Assembly (NCBI GenBank): GCA_940337035.1
Contig: CALNHX010003320.1
Coordinates: 1-64,000 of the forward strand
Length of the DNA: 64,000 nt
Direction of reading: 5' to 3'
Origin: Agriotes lineatus
Lineage: Eukaryota; Arthropoda; Insecta; Coleoptera; Elateridae
Part shown: positions 33,101 to 44,070 of the stretch, piece by piece
Layout of the letters: the number at the start of each line of letters is the position of its first letter
How positions within the stretch are numbered: position 1 is the first letter of the stretch
Translations under genes and position numbers: made by a program
The notes under the pieces: model-generated
Databases searched by the model: none
The model's input: only the letters and a program-made list of their open reading frames with translations
What the model was told of the DNA's origin: nothing

Positions 33101-34620
33101 GCGACAACACTACAAATGAAATGGATTTTCTCAAAAAAATTAAATGCAACGATATCACTGTTATTGGAACAAAAGATAGCCAAATAAGGGCCTAACACGC
33201 TAGTGAAAACCGCATTTCGATATTTGTTTCCTAACCTAAAATATCAGTAAAGGAAATTACAAATCGAAATAATGTCGCATCTTTGGGAATATTATCAGTA
33301 TACCTGCCATTATTAAATCCTAATTATCCTTCTTTTAGCAAAATATATATAAATTTACTGTTAAAATACCAACATTATATTTAAAATGTCAATAATAATT
33401 AATCCTTTATCTAATAGAGTTGTCCGTCCGGGACGCTGTTTTGTCTGTCCGGGACGCTGTTTCAGCAGCCAAACCGTAAGAGATAGATAAAAAAGTTATG
33501 AAAGTTATATGTTTGGAATGGTCATGTCAGGTCAGGAACCGAATTTCAGTCACGTGACACTTCCGGTTTTCGAGAAATCACGTGATTTCTCGAAAACCGG
33601 AAGTGTCACGTGACTGAAATTCGGTTCCTGACCTGACATGACCATTCCAAACATATAACTTTCATAACTTTTTTCTCTATCTCTTACGGTTTGGCTGCTG
33701 AAACAGCGTCCCGGACAGACAAAACAGCGTCCCGGACGGACAACTCTATTAGATAAAGGATTAATTATTATTGACATTTTAAATATAATGTTGGTATTTT
33801 AACAGTAAATTTATATATATTTTGCTAAAAGAAGGATAATTAGGATTTAATAATGGCAGGTATACTGATAATATTCCCAAAGATGCGACATTATTTCGAT
33901 TTTTAATTTCCTTTACTGATATTTTAGGTTAGGAAACAAATATCGAAATGCGGTTTTCACTAGCGTGTTAGGCCCTTATTTGGCTATCTTTTGTTCCAAT
34001 AAAAGTGATATCGTTGCATTTAATTTTTTTGAGAAAATCCATTTCATTTGTAGTGTTGTCGCAAAACGCCCTCTAGCGACGACACAAGCAATCTAAATCA
34101 ATCCGCTCAAGGCAGCATTGATAGCCTAAGAAAAGCCCTTTTCAACGACTCCAAGTTTGACAAAATCCGTTAAGCCATTTTGAAGTTATTGACATTTCTT
34201 TCCGAAAATGTTCGGACACCCCCCACCACTTTCCCTTAAGAGATAGAGCAAAAAGCATTTAACAAAAAAGAATCGAATTTATCTCAGCTTTAAAAGGGTG
34301 TCCATTTTAGCTATCTGTAATATAAGAATATTTCTCAAAAATCGGGATTTAAAATTCAAGAATGCGATTACGCCTCCTGGCGGCCATTCTAGAAACTTAA
34401 AAATAATTTCCAGCATTTTCTCTTGGCCGCTTTAGTCATAAATTTTTTTACCCCAAGTCTTTACGACAATTACTTTTCGAGATAGGGCCGAGTGCCCTTC
34501 TTAATTGGCCACCCGGTACACAATTTGAATTTAAGGTACAGGGGTTTATTGACTGCTTCAATGCACAAAACTGTACTCTTTGAGATATTCTTTTCATATA
34601 ATATAGTCGACTAGCAGTCC
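30190..34620 (+). pseudogene. Non-LTR retrotransposon ORF2 (jockey/CR1-like), decayed and split
   Basis: Endonuclease part: VTDSWLSQNICDDL (~30330), RGGGALYVRSHYQHK (30419 on), IAIGVIYRSQRYP, and later ISDHC (~30837). Linker: SAPWLTDNIKPMMALRD (~31090) and NKRKQKAYLKFW. Reverse transcriptase: KINTKSVGANGVDVN (~31517), FRSEHSC, TCGVPQASILGP (~32024, the GVPQGS box) and, one frame over, HFYADDTQLYI (~32117, the catalytic YADD box), then NLGLYLDNNLRFKTHI. C-terminal part: KLADANWLNMTNRLCCKQA (~32520). At least six frameshifts or stops. A large palindrome is inserted at 32645-34518; the frame resumes after it with RGLLTASMHKTVLFE. The 5' end is truncated or unrecognisable and no poly(A) tail was identified. 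Confidence 0.85.
32647..34516. mobile_element. 1870-bp near-perfect palindrome inserted in the LINE, TA target duplication
   Basis: The two halves are reverse complements over their whole ~935 bp with no spacer. The axis is TCAC/GTGA between 33581 and 33582, and the outer ends CCGGGTGGCCAATTA and TAATTGGCCACCCGG are equidistant from it, so there is no net indel between arms. TA flanks both ends (32645-32646, 34517-34518), and removing the insert restores an open LINE reading frame. The end sequence and TA duplication fit a Tc1/mariner-type foldback. Arms contain no recognisable transposase. Open frames in the arms are symmetric artefacts. Confidence 0.92.
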
Positions 34621-34650
34621 AGTGAGACAAATGTCTCATTTAATAAAACA

Positions 34651-34828
34651 AAAAAGACCGTTTTGCAAATAGAACGCATATTAAATAAAAACTGTACCCA
34701 GACCTGGAAGGTGTCAAAGTGGTTGCCTAACCGATCGACGTTTTAAGGCGCAGAGGGTGGCAGCATCGTTTGGCTGCTGAAACATTTTTATTTAATACGC
34801 GTTCTATTTGAAAAACGGTCTTTTTGTG
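34651..34828. repeat. Inverted repeat joined to the palindrome half-copy
   Basis: AAAAAGACCGTTTTGCAAAT..ATTAAATAAAAA (34650-34694) is matched in reverse complement by TTTTTATTTAATACGCGTTC..AACGGTCTTTTT (34785-34828), enclosing about 90 bp. It abuts the following half-copy without a gap. Confidence 0.75.
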
Positions 34829-35028
34829 ATTTCTCGAAAACCGGAAGTGTCACGTGACTGAAATTCGGTTCCTGAGCTGACATGACCATTCCAAACATAT
34901 AACTTTAATAACTTTTTTCTCTATCTCTTACGGTTTGGCTGCTGAAACAGCGTCCCGGACAGACAAAACGGCGTCCCAGACAGACAAAACTGCGTCCCAG
35001 ACAGACACGTCTATTAGATAAAGGATAA
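34828..35028. repeat. Half-copy of the large palindrome, starting at its axis
   Basis: From GTGATTTCTCGAAAACCGG this stretch matches 33582-33768 almost base for base (CACGTGACTGAAATTCGG, CATGACCATTCCAAACATAT, GGTTTGGCTGCTGAAACAGC), with an extra CAGACAGACAAAAC unit. The match begins exactly at the axis of the palindrome and ends near ATTAGATAAAGGAT. Confidence 0.85.
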
Positions 35029-35029
35029 T

Positions 35030-36029
35030 CTTTACAAGATTTTTAAAATAAGCTAAGGCATCTGTTACAGTCAGAGCAGTAAATAAAGTGTAATCTGTTA
35101 TTACCTATGTGTTTAGCATGTGCTAAATTGCTGTGATACGAGCTTCGACCTGGGAAAATTTCATACGGCAGTGCGAACGGTCCATATGTGCTCCGCCCAG
35201 TTCATAAATTAGCAACATCCAAGAGACGAATGAAGCGAACCGTCTCGAACGGCACCCGAAACGCGGCTTCTTAGGAGCAAATTACAATATTTTTCAAAAA
35301 GCCGCTAGAAAAATGTAACGGCATAGACAATCCAATAAAAACATCTAATATGTCCAAACGTCTACAGGCGAAGAGCGCGTAAGAATCAAAGATTAAAACT
35401 TGTGCATCGTAACGGCCGATTGGAGGTCCAGATTCCGAGAATAAGGCTAAAACGGCCCGTCGACGTAATTCATTTCTCTTAAAAGAACAAAAATTCTAGA
35501 CAGCTCCTGAACTATCCCGGAAACGCAAGAGTCGTATATTAAACTTGCAGGCAAACACCGCCTGTGAGTCACCGAAGCTAAGAAAAACGGTTATTTAGGT
35601 ATGCATAGATATCTCAAATTAATTGGAGTATTAGCTTGGCGTTCAGTTAAATTATCAAGTGTTTAGTACCGATATGAGCGCAGAAATACAAGGGAGGCGA
35701 TAAACTCTAGCCCGACGTCGAATCGGACGAACCGCTGAAGCGCGGTTTAAAAAAACGCCCAAAAATTATCTCACCCTAGGGACTACAAGGGCCCAAAAAT
35801 CGCCGGGAAATATCAAACTAAACCAGTCGTGTTTGATATCAAAATGCGTATTTATTTGTCAGTAAGCCAGCCCTAGTTTAATCAAACTGCTAATTAGACG
35901 CACCAAGTAATTAGCATTGTGATTTCACTATCATCTAAAAAACACCTCCAGAAATGTTTCTTCGCTCCACTGGCTAATAGGCATCAATGGAATGGATCAC
36001 AAAAGAACTGGGCCCCTTAATTAGAGAAA
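35030..36029. other. Complex, repeat-poor sequence, no gene supported
   Basis: GC ~42%, no named repeat, no long frame. It contains several CG-bearing words, unlike the AT-rich intervals elsewhere, and leads into the GC-rich region. Possibly host promoter or untranslated sequence. Confidence 0.4.
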
Positions 36030-36300
36030 CGAGGGTCAGAGGAAATCACTTGATCCGGAGTCCAACCAGCCAGCAGTCACCCCAGGATCATCAGCCGCCA
36101 ACTCAGGATCTTCCAGCCCCAGCACTCTCCAGAGCCTGCCGCCTTCGAAAAACTTAGCTGCTTGTCGCATGGGCTGGACTTTGCTGCCAGCCGCCTTCGC
36201 TGAACTTGGACGCCGGATACCTTCTCGGGACCGAAACCTGCCTGCCTGCAACGATGTCCGCTCCAGCCCGATCACCAACGTTAGACTTGACTGGGCCTAG

Positions 36301-37015
36301 TTGGGTTTCGCGACTACACCAGCTCCTCTACCTTATAGGACCAGCCGCCCCCAGGAGTTGTTTCGACCGACCTCAACGACGCCGACGCCCCCGGACTCTC
36401 CTCTAACCCAGGTCGCTCGCACCTGGCACCAGGACCTACTACATTTCAACCCTCGCCGGAACTGGCTCTTGCACCCGGAGACCATCATCACGCCGACGCA
36501 CTGTCCACGGACTCCTGACCTAGGCCACACCCCCCAGCAACATCGCTCCTAAGCAGGTCACCCTCTGGAGGAGCCCCCTGGTGCAGTATATCTTGGACCT
36601 GCTATTCGCCCGCCTCCGCCGGCGCCCGAGCTGCTAAACCCCCCGCCCACGGATCCTCACCTGGGACCTGGGAGTCCGCCTGACGGACGCCGAGGGGACC
36701 GAGCTAGAAGCTCTCTGGAGGTCTACCTGCGCCGCCAGCACCCCCCATCGCGGCTCCTGCTGGCAAAGAACTTCCGTCACACGACCATCCCCTCCAGCGT
36801 TCCGAGCCACCTCCCGGACGCCGCCTCGCTCCAGCCGCTGCCCCCGACAGGCCCACAAGCGCCCGTGACTTTTAAAGAGGCCCTCCCGGTTACGCTCGCC
36901 GCCCCTGCGAGATCGTCCCTGGCCACTGCACTGTGCGCCTCCCGGAGGACCAAATTCAGGTCGAATCTGCATTCTCCGCCTTCTACAGCAAGAGAATCCC
37001 GCACCGCCTGCTAGA
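36301..37015 (+). CDS. GC-rich, proline-rich near-open frame, unrecognised
   Basis: One frame runs from 36301 to a TAG at 37013-37015 with a single interruption, a TAA at 36550-36552; the second part is 153 codons without a stop. It is rich in Pro, Arg, Leu and Ser (for example LLNPPPTDPHLGPGSPPDG and ALPVTLAAPARSSLATALC). GC exceeds 60% against ~35% for the window. Other frames also show protein-like patches, such as ILTWDLGVRLTDAEGTELEA (near 36654) and RLPEDQIQVESAFSAFYSK (near 36928), so the true frame may shift. A consensus donor GAGGTAAGTG follows at 37097. I recognise no family; a first exon, or a gag-like decayed gene, are both possible. Confidence 0.35.
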
Positions 37016-37565
37016 CAGGTACCGGCAATCGGCCATGCCCGCTATATCCCCACTCCGCCTTAGTTTAGTTTTCTTTTATCTCTAACATTTCGCTGGAGGT
37101 AAGTGTACGAATTCATTGTAAATATTTCAAACAAAATAAAAACTTGTCTATAACCAATCGCTTGTTTAGCAGAGGGTAACGCCTCCACCATTTTTCGGCT
37201 GCCGCCATTAGCTTCTACCGCTGAGCGAGTGAGAATTGTGTTAACTACTTTGATTTCTTTTCATATTATGCTCTAGAATACCGGTTTGCAAGGAAGAGCA
37301 GAAGGCACTCAGTGCCTTTGTAAATGCTCGCCATTTAGTCCTTATAATTTTATTATCTTGTGAGATATCTCATTAATTTTACCAATATGTACATGTTTTT
37401 TATGTAAATGTAAATATTAATTTAAATATTATCTGGACTAATAAATTATTATTATATATAATATATAATTCAGTACTGAACTGTAGTCAATCTTAAAGAA
37501 CAACGAGCATTCAAATTAGTTAAAATTTATATGCGTATTACACTGCACAGTAAAACAGTGTAACT
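37016..37565. other. Downstream of the GC-rich frame: donor-like and poly(A)-like sites
   Basis: GAG followed by GTAAGTG at 37097 is a strong donor match on the plus strand; AATAAA occurs at ~37136. From 37380 on the sequence is AT-rich with a short (TA)-rich tract near 37450-37470. Confidence 0.35.
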
Positions 37566-37830
37566 GTGCTTGTAATTTCGAAGTGCAAACATATGTGTCC
37601 GGCATACGATTTGCTTCGAGCATCAGCACAACACACTGGCCAAGCCACCTGCAGGTCGTGCAGCACATATTCCAAGCGCTGGTGGAATCAGGAAAGCTGG
37701 AGGAGCCAAGTAGAACGTTTCCGAGAGAGCAATATGTCGACACAGTTTGCTCGAGCAGTGGTAGCAGGGGCAGTAAAACTCATCACAACATTCCAGGACT
37801 GGTCACGAGTGTAACTAAACTTTTCTGATA
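37566..37830 (+). CDS. Exon-like segment, unrecognised
   Basis: GC near 50% and open on the plus strand in two frames (ending at 37814 and 37828). One reads LQVVQHIFQALVESGKLEEP then FPREQYVDTVCSS and has an internal acceptor-like CCACCTGCAG at ~37654 and donor-like GCAGTAAAAC at ~37771. The balanced, low-Ser/Phe composition is more protein-like than most short frames in this window. I cannot identify it. Confidence 0.25.
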
Positions 37831-37939
37831 ACACAGTAACCACGTTGAGAGCCATAAATTAGGAAATTAAGTCATATTTACTTGACTAGCCATATCTGAG
37901 TCGATGTTCGATAGATCTAGGTCAAGCTGGTGATTTCAG

Positions 37940-38024
37940 CGACAGATCCATGCGGACATCAAAGAGGTGAAGTTAGGAGTTCATTGGTCTCGCTGTGACG
38001 AACAGCAGTACAAAGGTCCGGCAG
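37940..38024 (+). CDS. Exon-like segment between splice-like sites, unrecognised
   Basis: GGTGATTTCAG precedes and GTAAAT follows an 85-bp open stretch reading RQIHADIKEVKLGVHWSRCD then EQQYKGPA. The frame stays open beyond the donor to a TAG near 38096. It may belong with the segment at 37566-37830 as consecutive exons of one gene. Confidence 0.2.
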
Positions 38025-38354
38025 GTAAATTACTCATCAGCGGGAGTGGGCCAAGAACATATCTCAGCTGGAGCTACCTGTACGACTGTCAATTTTAGCA
38101 TAATTAAGAAACATGATTCCACAATTGATTAATATCTGAATTTAGTAGGCTTTTATGACAAATTCCCGCGTTTTATAAGCATACCAAGCGGTTTTTTAGC
38201 AGATATTTGCTCCAATTAGCATTTGTTTAGTAACGGATGAGCGATCTTACGATGATGCGTAAGCCAATCAAATACGGCTTGACGTAATGTAAGCTAATTG
38301 CAATATTGTTTAAAACAATTGATGTACGCTTTACGGCGGTGAACCCTCGAGGGG

Positions 38355-38362
38355 GTATATAA
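38355..38362 (+). promoter_or_regulatory. TATA-box candidate
   Basis: GGGGGTATATAATG is a good TATA match, with CGAGCGTCACTTCTAG about 30 bases on as a possible start region. Downstream to 38650 I see no long frame, so any transcript would be non-coding or start with a long 5' exon. Confidence 0.3.
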
Positions 38363-38399
38363 TGATTTTAATGGTCCACGAGCGTCACTTCTAGAGTCT

Positions 38400-39690
38400 A
38401 ACGTTTAGTCATTTTTTGTCACTTCTGATTTTACTGTCAAACTTTTGTAATTAACTTAAAACTCTACGTAAAGGTTTAACTTCTAAATTAGTTATCGAGA
38501 TATTAGCACTTATAAATTAATGTTGTGTAGACATGGGCTGTAAACTGTAAAATTGTGTACGAGATACAAAGCATCGGTATTAAGAAGCTGTTTTAGTGTT
38601 TGATTTCATTTACACGAGTGAAATTCGCTATTCTACTTCAACCCATCTTAATAACCACGTGTGTAAAGCCTTCCTAATGACTTCAAAGCACCTACACTAC
38701 ACAGAACACTCCAAATAAGGGTAACAGCATGACATGTTGCATTTTCGTCAGTAGCAGCCATATTTCATAAGCTGAGAGAGCACAATCTTAGCTTCGTCGC
38801 TCTATGTTACGTCGACACCGTAAAAGAACACAGGCCTGGACGGTAGGGTTTTCTTTTTATTACTCTGTCTTTTTGCATCTTACATAGGCGGCACACCTGT
38901 TAAATGCCGTTGCACTCTTGCATAAGGTGATTTAAGACCTACATTTCCACCAAACTAAAACAGCAATTATCCTGATTTCATGACCTTTAGAAACCCGCAC
39001 TTTGAAAAGTAAATTCTTTCCTAGGTTATGCAAACCAAACAATTTTTTTAAATTTCAATAACTCTGAGAAAGAAAGAATCCGTTTCAACTTTTGATCTAC
39101 ATGTAAGTGTTAATATAAAAGAAACAAAACAATATCTGTTTGTGGTATTCCAAGCCGTTAAACAACGTACTTAAACAGATAAGCTAATTAAAAACAGATA
39201 AGGCAAGTAGAACCCTGGATTTATAGCAACATTTTGGTAAGGTGGATTATATTTTTTTAGGTACGGTGTAAAAATTCAGATTACCCCACTAAGCATTTTT
39301 TATTTGTAATTAATAATAAATAATAAGCGAGGGAATATCACGGCACTATATTATCAAATACTTTATATACCATTAAGTGTAAAGTATAAATACATAACTA
39401 AATAAATTCTACTCAGTTTAAATAAAACAATTAACAATTTTCTCCCAATAATTAAAACAAATGCACACCCTTATACATCGTATAAAGGTCTGGTCTATTA
39501 TTTTTCTTCTTTGCCAGTTTTTCCCCTCTCTCCAAGTCATCGCTTTATACTTTATATTATTCTTAAAGATCCTCTCCTATGTATAAACTCTACCTACAAG
39601 TCTCAGGTTTTTACCGTTACCAATCGGACTAACTTCGTTCGCAACCGGCCTTTTCGTCACGTACTCTTCATAATACAACGATAAGCATGC
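38400..39690. other. Repeat-poor sequence, no gene supported
   Basis: Mixed AT-rich DNA without named repeats or convincing frames. Confidence 0.45.
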
Positions 39691-39699
39691 ACATTGCGT

Positions 39700-39800
39700 A
39701 TCTAAGCGGGTACGGCGTTTGACAAGCAATTAAAGTACTCCTGGAAGGGCAGGGTCGAATCCTAGCGACTGCAATATTTTTTCCTTTGCGAATTAATGTA
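39700..39800 (+). repeat. tRNA-like module, isolated copy
   Basis: GCGGGTACGGCGTTTGACAA, then GAAGGGCAGGGTCGAATCCT, a B-box-like site at 39752, followed by a T-run and GCGAATTAATGTAATTCACG, the tail seen after the tRNA-like blocks of the composite repeat. The other blocks are absent. Confidence 0.5.
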
Positions 39801-41771
39801 ATTCACGCATTTGCAAGGTATTGAAGTAATATTTGCTACATAAATTAGTAGGATACATTGGGAAGTTGTAGGATACAAGAGCCCTAATTTGGGAGGTTGC
39901 CATCCCTTATCTCGCACTGTAGTCTCATAGATAAATAGGTTTTTATTTAATCTAAAGCACACCCAGTAATCCCATTATGATGTGATATAATGTAGAATAT
40001 TTGGTTCTAGATGGTTCTTTTTGATTTGTAATCTATTTCAAGATTATTCAGAAATATTCGTGAACTAGAAATTTCTAATTTCCTCTTAAATACTGTTGAA
40101 CATTCAGTTGTTGCAAAGTTCGATATTTGTTTACGGTACATGGGAACTTCAAAACAACAGTTAATCTAAGACAGAAGGACTAATTATGTTAAATGGGTTA
40201 GATGAACTGAGCCTAATCCCTCCAAGTTTATACTGAGGCCGATTAGGGCAATAGCTTGATAATGTGATTGCGGTCTAACTTCACCTAATATCGCGGCCGA
40301 GGTATTCATCCACATTAATACAGAGCTAATAGAACGCTAATAGCGCGTGTAGAAGATTGCAGAGGCGTAATGCGCACCGAACTCAGGATTATAACCGTCA
40401 TTTTAATTATCCTTATTATTTATTTGGGTCGTAATCGCTTCGCTGTCGTTTTCCAGCATTATTTCACCACGGCCTGTCGGAGAGAGACGGCCAATACTAA
40501 TCTCAACTAAAAGAAACATATACGTTTTACTATCAAATTATCTTTATTAAGACTTCTCGGAGATTAAGCCAGACATAATACTTAGACAGGATTACAAACG
40601 CAATATCAGGACACCCCTGCAGCCTCTGGCCATAAATTTAGGCTAGTTTCAAATATGCGCTAGCTCTTAGAGTTCACAAAAAACTGTTGTAATGCCTCAA
40701 AAGCTCATAAAATAAAGCAATATAAATTAGTAAAGTTGGTAGAATCAATTTACTGGGGAGAAGATAGCGCAATCTTCGTGGAATAACTTCGGGACACTAA
40801 ATTAAGATCAAGAAGCCAACCGCGGGCACTTTTATTCCTTCGTTATTTTAAGGATTATTTTTAGAATCAACAGCGTTCGGGTTTGCTGTTATTGCAATTC
40901 CGCGCATTACAATTTGTCTTAATTTAAATAAATTGTGATTTGTTCAACTGTTATTGCTTCTAAAAGTGTATTAAAATTGTTTCTGAAAATTCTTGCACGC
41001 CACTGAAAATGCTCAAATCTGCATGAAAAGAAAAATAAAACTCTGGGTATGAAATAGTACGTGCCAACGACTTTAATGTATTTAGAAAACTTTTTAACAA
41101 CCTCTACTTTAATTCCATTTACTTCCAGAAAATGAAGTTGTACTAATCAGATAACCTTCTAAGGCATCTACAAATAACTTTTTATAACGAACAGAAAGCT
41201 ACTTGGATAATTACACTGGCGAACTTTCACAGTTTGAAAAAGATATCGTAATTAAATCTGCTTTGGTGTGTTTTGTACTTTATCTTTCCTTTAGCTGAAA
41301 AGGCTTTTTGCTTGATGTTATTATTCGTACGTTAAACAGTAATTGCAGATAACAACAGTTGCCCTTTGCTAAAAGGCATTTCCAGATATTACCAGGACGC
41401 CTTTTCTTATTAAATTTACTTTTGCATAATTGTAATTATTACGGTCCGTATTATCAAAGCATCTAGTGCTTTAAGAACACATTTTAACCTGTTTGTGGTA
41501 CATTTTATCTTTATATTTTACTTAAATAGTAAAAAAGATAGAATTACAAACCATCTATTCAAATATGAAGTATAGAAGGTAATACAGGAACTAACTACAT
41601 TACTGAAAAATATATGCAGGGAGAAAAGATGTAAAATGAATTAATAAAGAACTAGTGATTATAATCTATGCGGTTGGAACAAGGTCGGAAACAGGACAAA
41701 TACGAAGGCTCATGGAAACAAAAATGAAAAATTGATCACCCTCGATATAGCTTATTTTGAATTGTATTATT
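39801..41771. other. Repeat-poor sequence, no gene supported
   Basis: 40180-40960 is of higher complexity (words such as GGCCGATTAGGGCAATAGC and CACGGCCTGTCGGAGAGAGA) and has many TAAT/ATTA homeodomain-type words. It could be conserved host non-coding DNA but nothing proves that here. Confidence 0.4.
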
Positions 41772-41801
41772 GCCTCTCTTTCTCTCTCTCTCTCTCTCTG
41801 T
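41772..41801. repeat. (CT)n microsatellite
   Basis: CTCTCTTTCTCTCTCTCTCT and so on for about 30 bases, one TTT interruption. Confidence 0.9.
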
Positions 41802-42546
41802 GGTTAATGAAAATATGATTATTTAATTATGCTTTACTGTAATAAATTTATGTTGCTCTTTCTATATTTTATTAATTTCCAACTTATGAAAACATATGCG
41901 CCGGATAGCAATTTGAAACTCGTATTTGTAGGGTTGGGTTGTTACACTGCTGATAAATTTAACCATTGTATGGAAAATGCTCAATTCTAAAGAATGACAG
42001 ATAACCTCAATACATTTAACTCCAAACAGAGATGTTCGAAACACACAGAATTCAGCGTATTATGACAACAAAATAACCAATAACACAGGTCTGCGACCAA
42101 ATTTTTTTCTTTAAAATAATGGGTGATTCTTATGTATTTTGGTGCGCTGAGTTCGGAAATGCCCTCAGTTTTTTCCCAGCACGTAAGCATTTTCCGCAAA
42201 ATGCATTTTTCTGTGGGATTGCCTACCTTAAGGCGTATATTTATGAATATGCCGAAAAAAGTTGTTTTTCCTATTCGGCTTCATAGTTTTATATTAGAAA
42301 CTATGAAATATGATAAAAATTAGTATATTTAACAGTATTAGTCAGCGTATGAATCATGGAAACCCATTACCTTAATAGTATGCAATTAAGGTTTATCGCT
42401 TTTCTTCGGTGTTTTCAGATTCCAATGTTACTGTAATAAATGTTTTTGTTATTAAAAGTACATAAATAAATAGGAGAAATTCTTTCTGGTAATTAGCGTA
42501 ATTGTGGTGAACATTATTGACAAATGAAACCTGGATTTTCCCATTG
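41802..42546. other. AT-rich sequence, no gene supported
   Basis: A segment from 42120 (GGGTGATTCTTATGTATTTT, GAAATGCCCTCAGTTTTTTC) has a repeat-like flavour, but no second copy lies in this window. Confidence 0.4.
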
Positions 42547-42548
42547 CC

Positions 42549-42558
42549 CTATATATAC
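42549..42558 (+). promoter_or_regulatory. TATA-box candidate of the CYICG fragment
   Basis: CTATATATACCCC lies ~69 bases before the ATG at 42618, with TTCATTTCAATTT about 30 bases downstream as a possible start site. Confidence 0.35.
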
Positions 42559-42617
42559 CCCTCGTAGTCCTTCGATTTGTTCATTTCAATTTAAATATTC
42601 TTAAAGTGTCTTTCAAA

Positions 42618-42749
42618 ATGTCTTCAAGAGCTTGTGTTAATAATCCTGATAGTTTCTGTTACATTTGTGGCGAACTTGTTGTAAGGGAAGATAGAGGGTC
42701 AGCCTTACCTTTTGGCGAAAGTTATATTGGTTATTTTGCCGGCTGGTAA
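42618..42749 (+). pseudogene. Fragment of a repetitive arthropod gene with a CYICG motif
   Basis: The ATG at 42618 opens 43 codons to a TAA: SSRACVNNPDSFCYICGELV and so on. The N-terminal NNPDxFCYICGE block recurs, as I remember it, at the start of many copies of an uncharacterised transposon-associated protein in arthropods, where it begins a cysteine-rich, zinc-binding-like segment. Here homology stops after about 25 residues (ALPFGESYIGYF) and a different open segment (to 42939, Arg/Lys/Ser-rich, including YAEREYKKRKEW) follows in another frame. Truncated or recombined copy; function unknown. Confidence 0.5.
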
Positions 42750-42989
42750 CTATCGGCCTAATTGGGCTAGCTCGCCGCGAGGGTCGCAGGGTTCCAGCTA
42801 TGCTGAAAGAGAATACAAAAAAAGAAAGGAGTGGGCGCCAGGTCCTAGACTCAGATCCAATTCCTTGTGCCGGACCTTACACAAGGTCGAAGATAAAAAC
42901 CAGCAAGTCAAAATAAATAAGCAAATCAACAACCAATGAATAGATCACAGCTTTATTTTAAATATTGGTGGGTACTATAGTGCATGGCT

Positions 42990-42990
<1 letters not shown>
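42750..42990. other. Segment after the CYICG fragment
   Basis: GC is higher until 42900 and one plus-strand frame is open to 42939. The sequence may be a later part of the same gene after a deletion. Confidence 0.3.

Positions 42991-43036
<46 letters not shown>
42991..43036. repeat. (TA)n microsatellite
   Basis: Pure TA/AT dinucleotide repeat of about 45 bases; expected to be length-variable. Confidence 0.95.
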
Positions 43037-43040
<4 letters not shown>

Positions 43041-43234
43041 GGTTTCCCACATACGACGATTTTCTAGTGTATGTAACCGGTCTAACGGCGAGTTTTCGGA
43101 CTTGCGACGACGTCGTCGGAAGTCTTACACATGTAAGGGTACGTACAACGACTCGATGAACGCGCCCACTACCGGCATGCGCCAACGCCGTTTCTTAAGA
43201 ACTACGTGGTCGAAATTTGTGCGAAGTTAGCCTC

Positions 43235-43320
43235 GGTTGCCTATACTACAGCTCCGAAAATATCAAAATTCGTTGAAGGTTGCCTATACTCAAGCTGGGA
43301 AAATTTCAAAATTCGTTGAG
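43235..43320 (+). repeat. 43-bp tandem repeat, two units plus a partial third
   Basis: Units at 43235 and 43278 begin GGTTGCCTATACT and end CAAAATTCGTTGA; a partial third unit begins at 43321. Confidence 0.85.
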
Positions 43321-43334
43321 GGTTGCCTATTACC

Positions 43335-43884
43335 TGTTATTTATATGGTGAATTTCGCTCGCTCTGGCTGCAACATAATCTGTTTTGTGAAGATAATCTC
43401 GTAGCAAGACGTCATCGGCGCAGTCAGCCGAATTCGCTATTAATAAAAACGTTTTAAGAATTAATTACAAGTTCTGTCCTCTGATGTCTTTAATATTTAA
43501 CCATTTTATTACCTTAAACATTACATTTATTTGTATTTACCGAGGTCGTAGTGGCATTATTTCAGTAGAATAGAATTTTTAAACAAATAGGAAAGGTTTG
43601 TGCGGTTATGGGATCACCTATTACCTTCTAATAATCTCTTTATTTGGTTTTTAGGTGTTCTAAAAATTATTGTAAACTACTTGATTTGGAAGTTGGGAAT
43701 ATTTATTATTAAAGATAATCTTCAAAATACTCGATTACTTGGTCTAAACATTATTAAAATGCTTTTCGTTGTATTTCAGGTTCGTACAGTAGAAAATTAA
43801 TTATACAGCAGATAAACTATATTCAAAGTAGTGTAAAAGCCAAATCCAGGGATGAAAATATTACGAACTACATTAACGAAAGTA
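43335..43884. other. AT-rich sequence, no gene supported
   Basis: No convincing frame; the 66-codon frame at 43600-43800 lacks any motif. Confidence 0.45.
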
Positions 43885-44070
43885 TACAGTGTGTTTGTAG
43901 ATCGCTAGACAGCTCGTAACTTTGTTAATAATAGAGATATCGAAAAGAACTTTCTTCTGTTTTAAATGCCAGTATACAACCTAAAAATTGACGTTAACCA
44001 ATTTAAGCCATAGCCTCCTATTTTTACGTGGTGATACACAACTTTGGTTTTTTAAATGGAATACCCTGTA
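43885..44070. mobile_element. Short mariner-type MITE candidate
   Basis: Begins TACAGTGTG and ends ACCCTGTA, flanked by TA on both sides (43883-43884 and 44071-44072). 186 bp, non-coding. Internal inverted similarity is weak, so boundaries rest on the ends and the TA pair. Confidence 0.45.

Noticed and set aside
33550..33777. 75-codon minus-strand frame across the palindrome axis
   Set aside because: It is generated by the inverted symmetry and has no motif.
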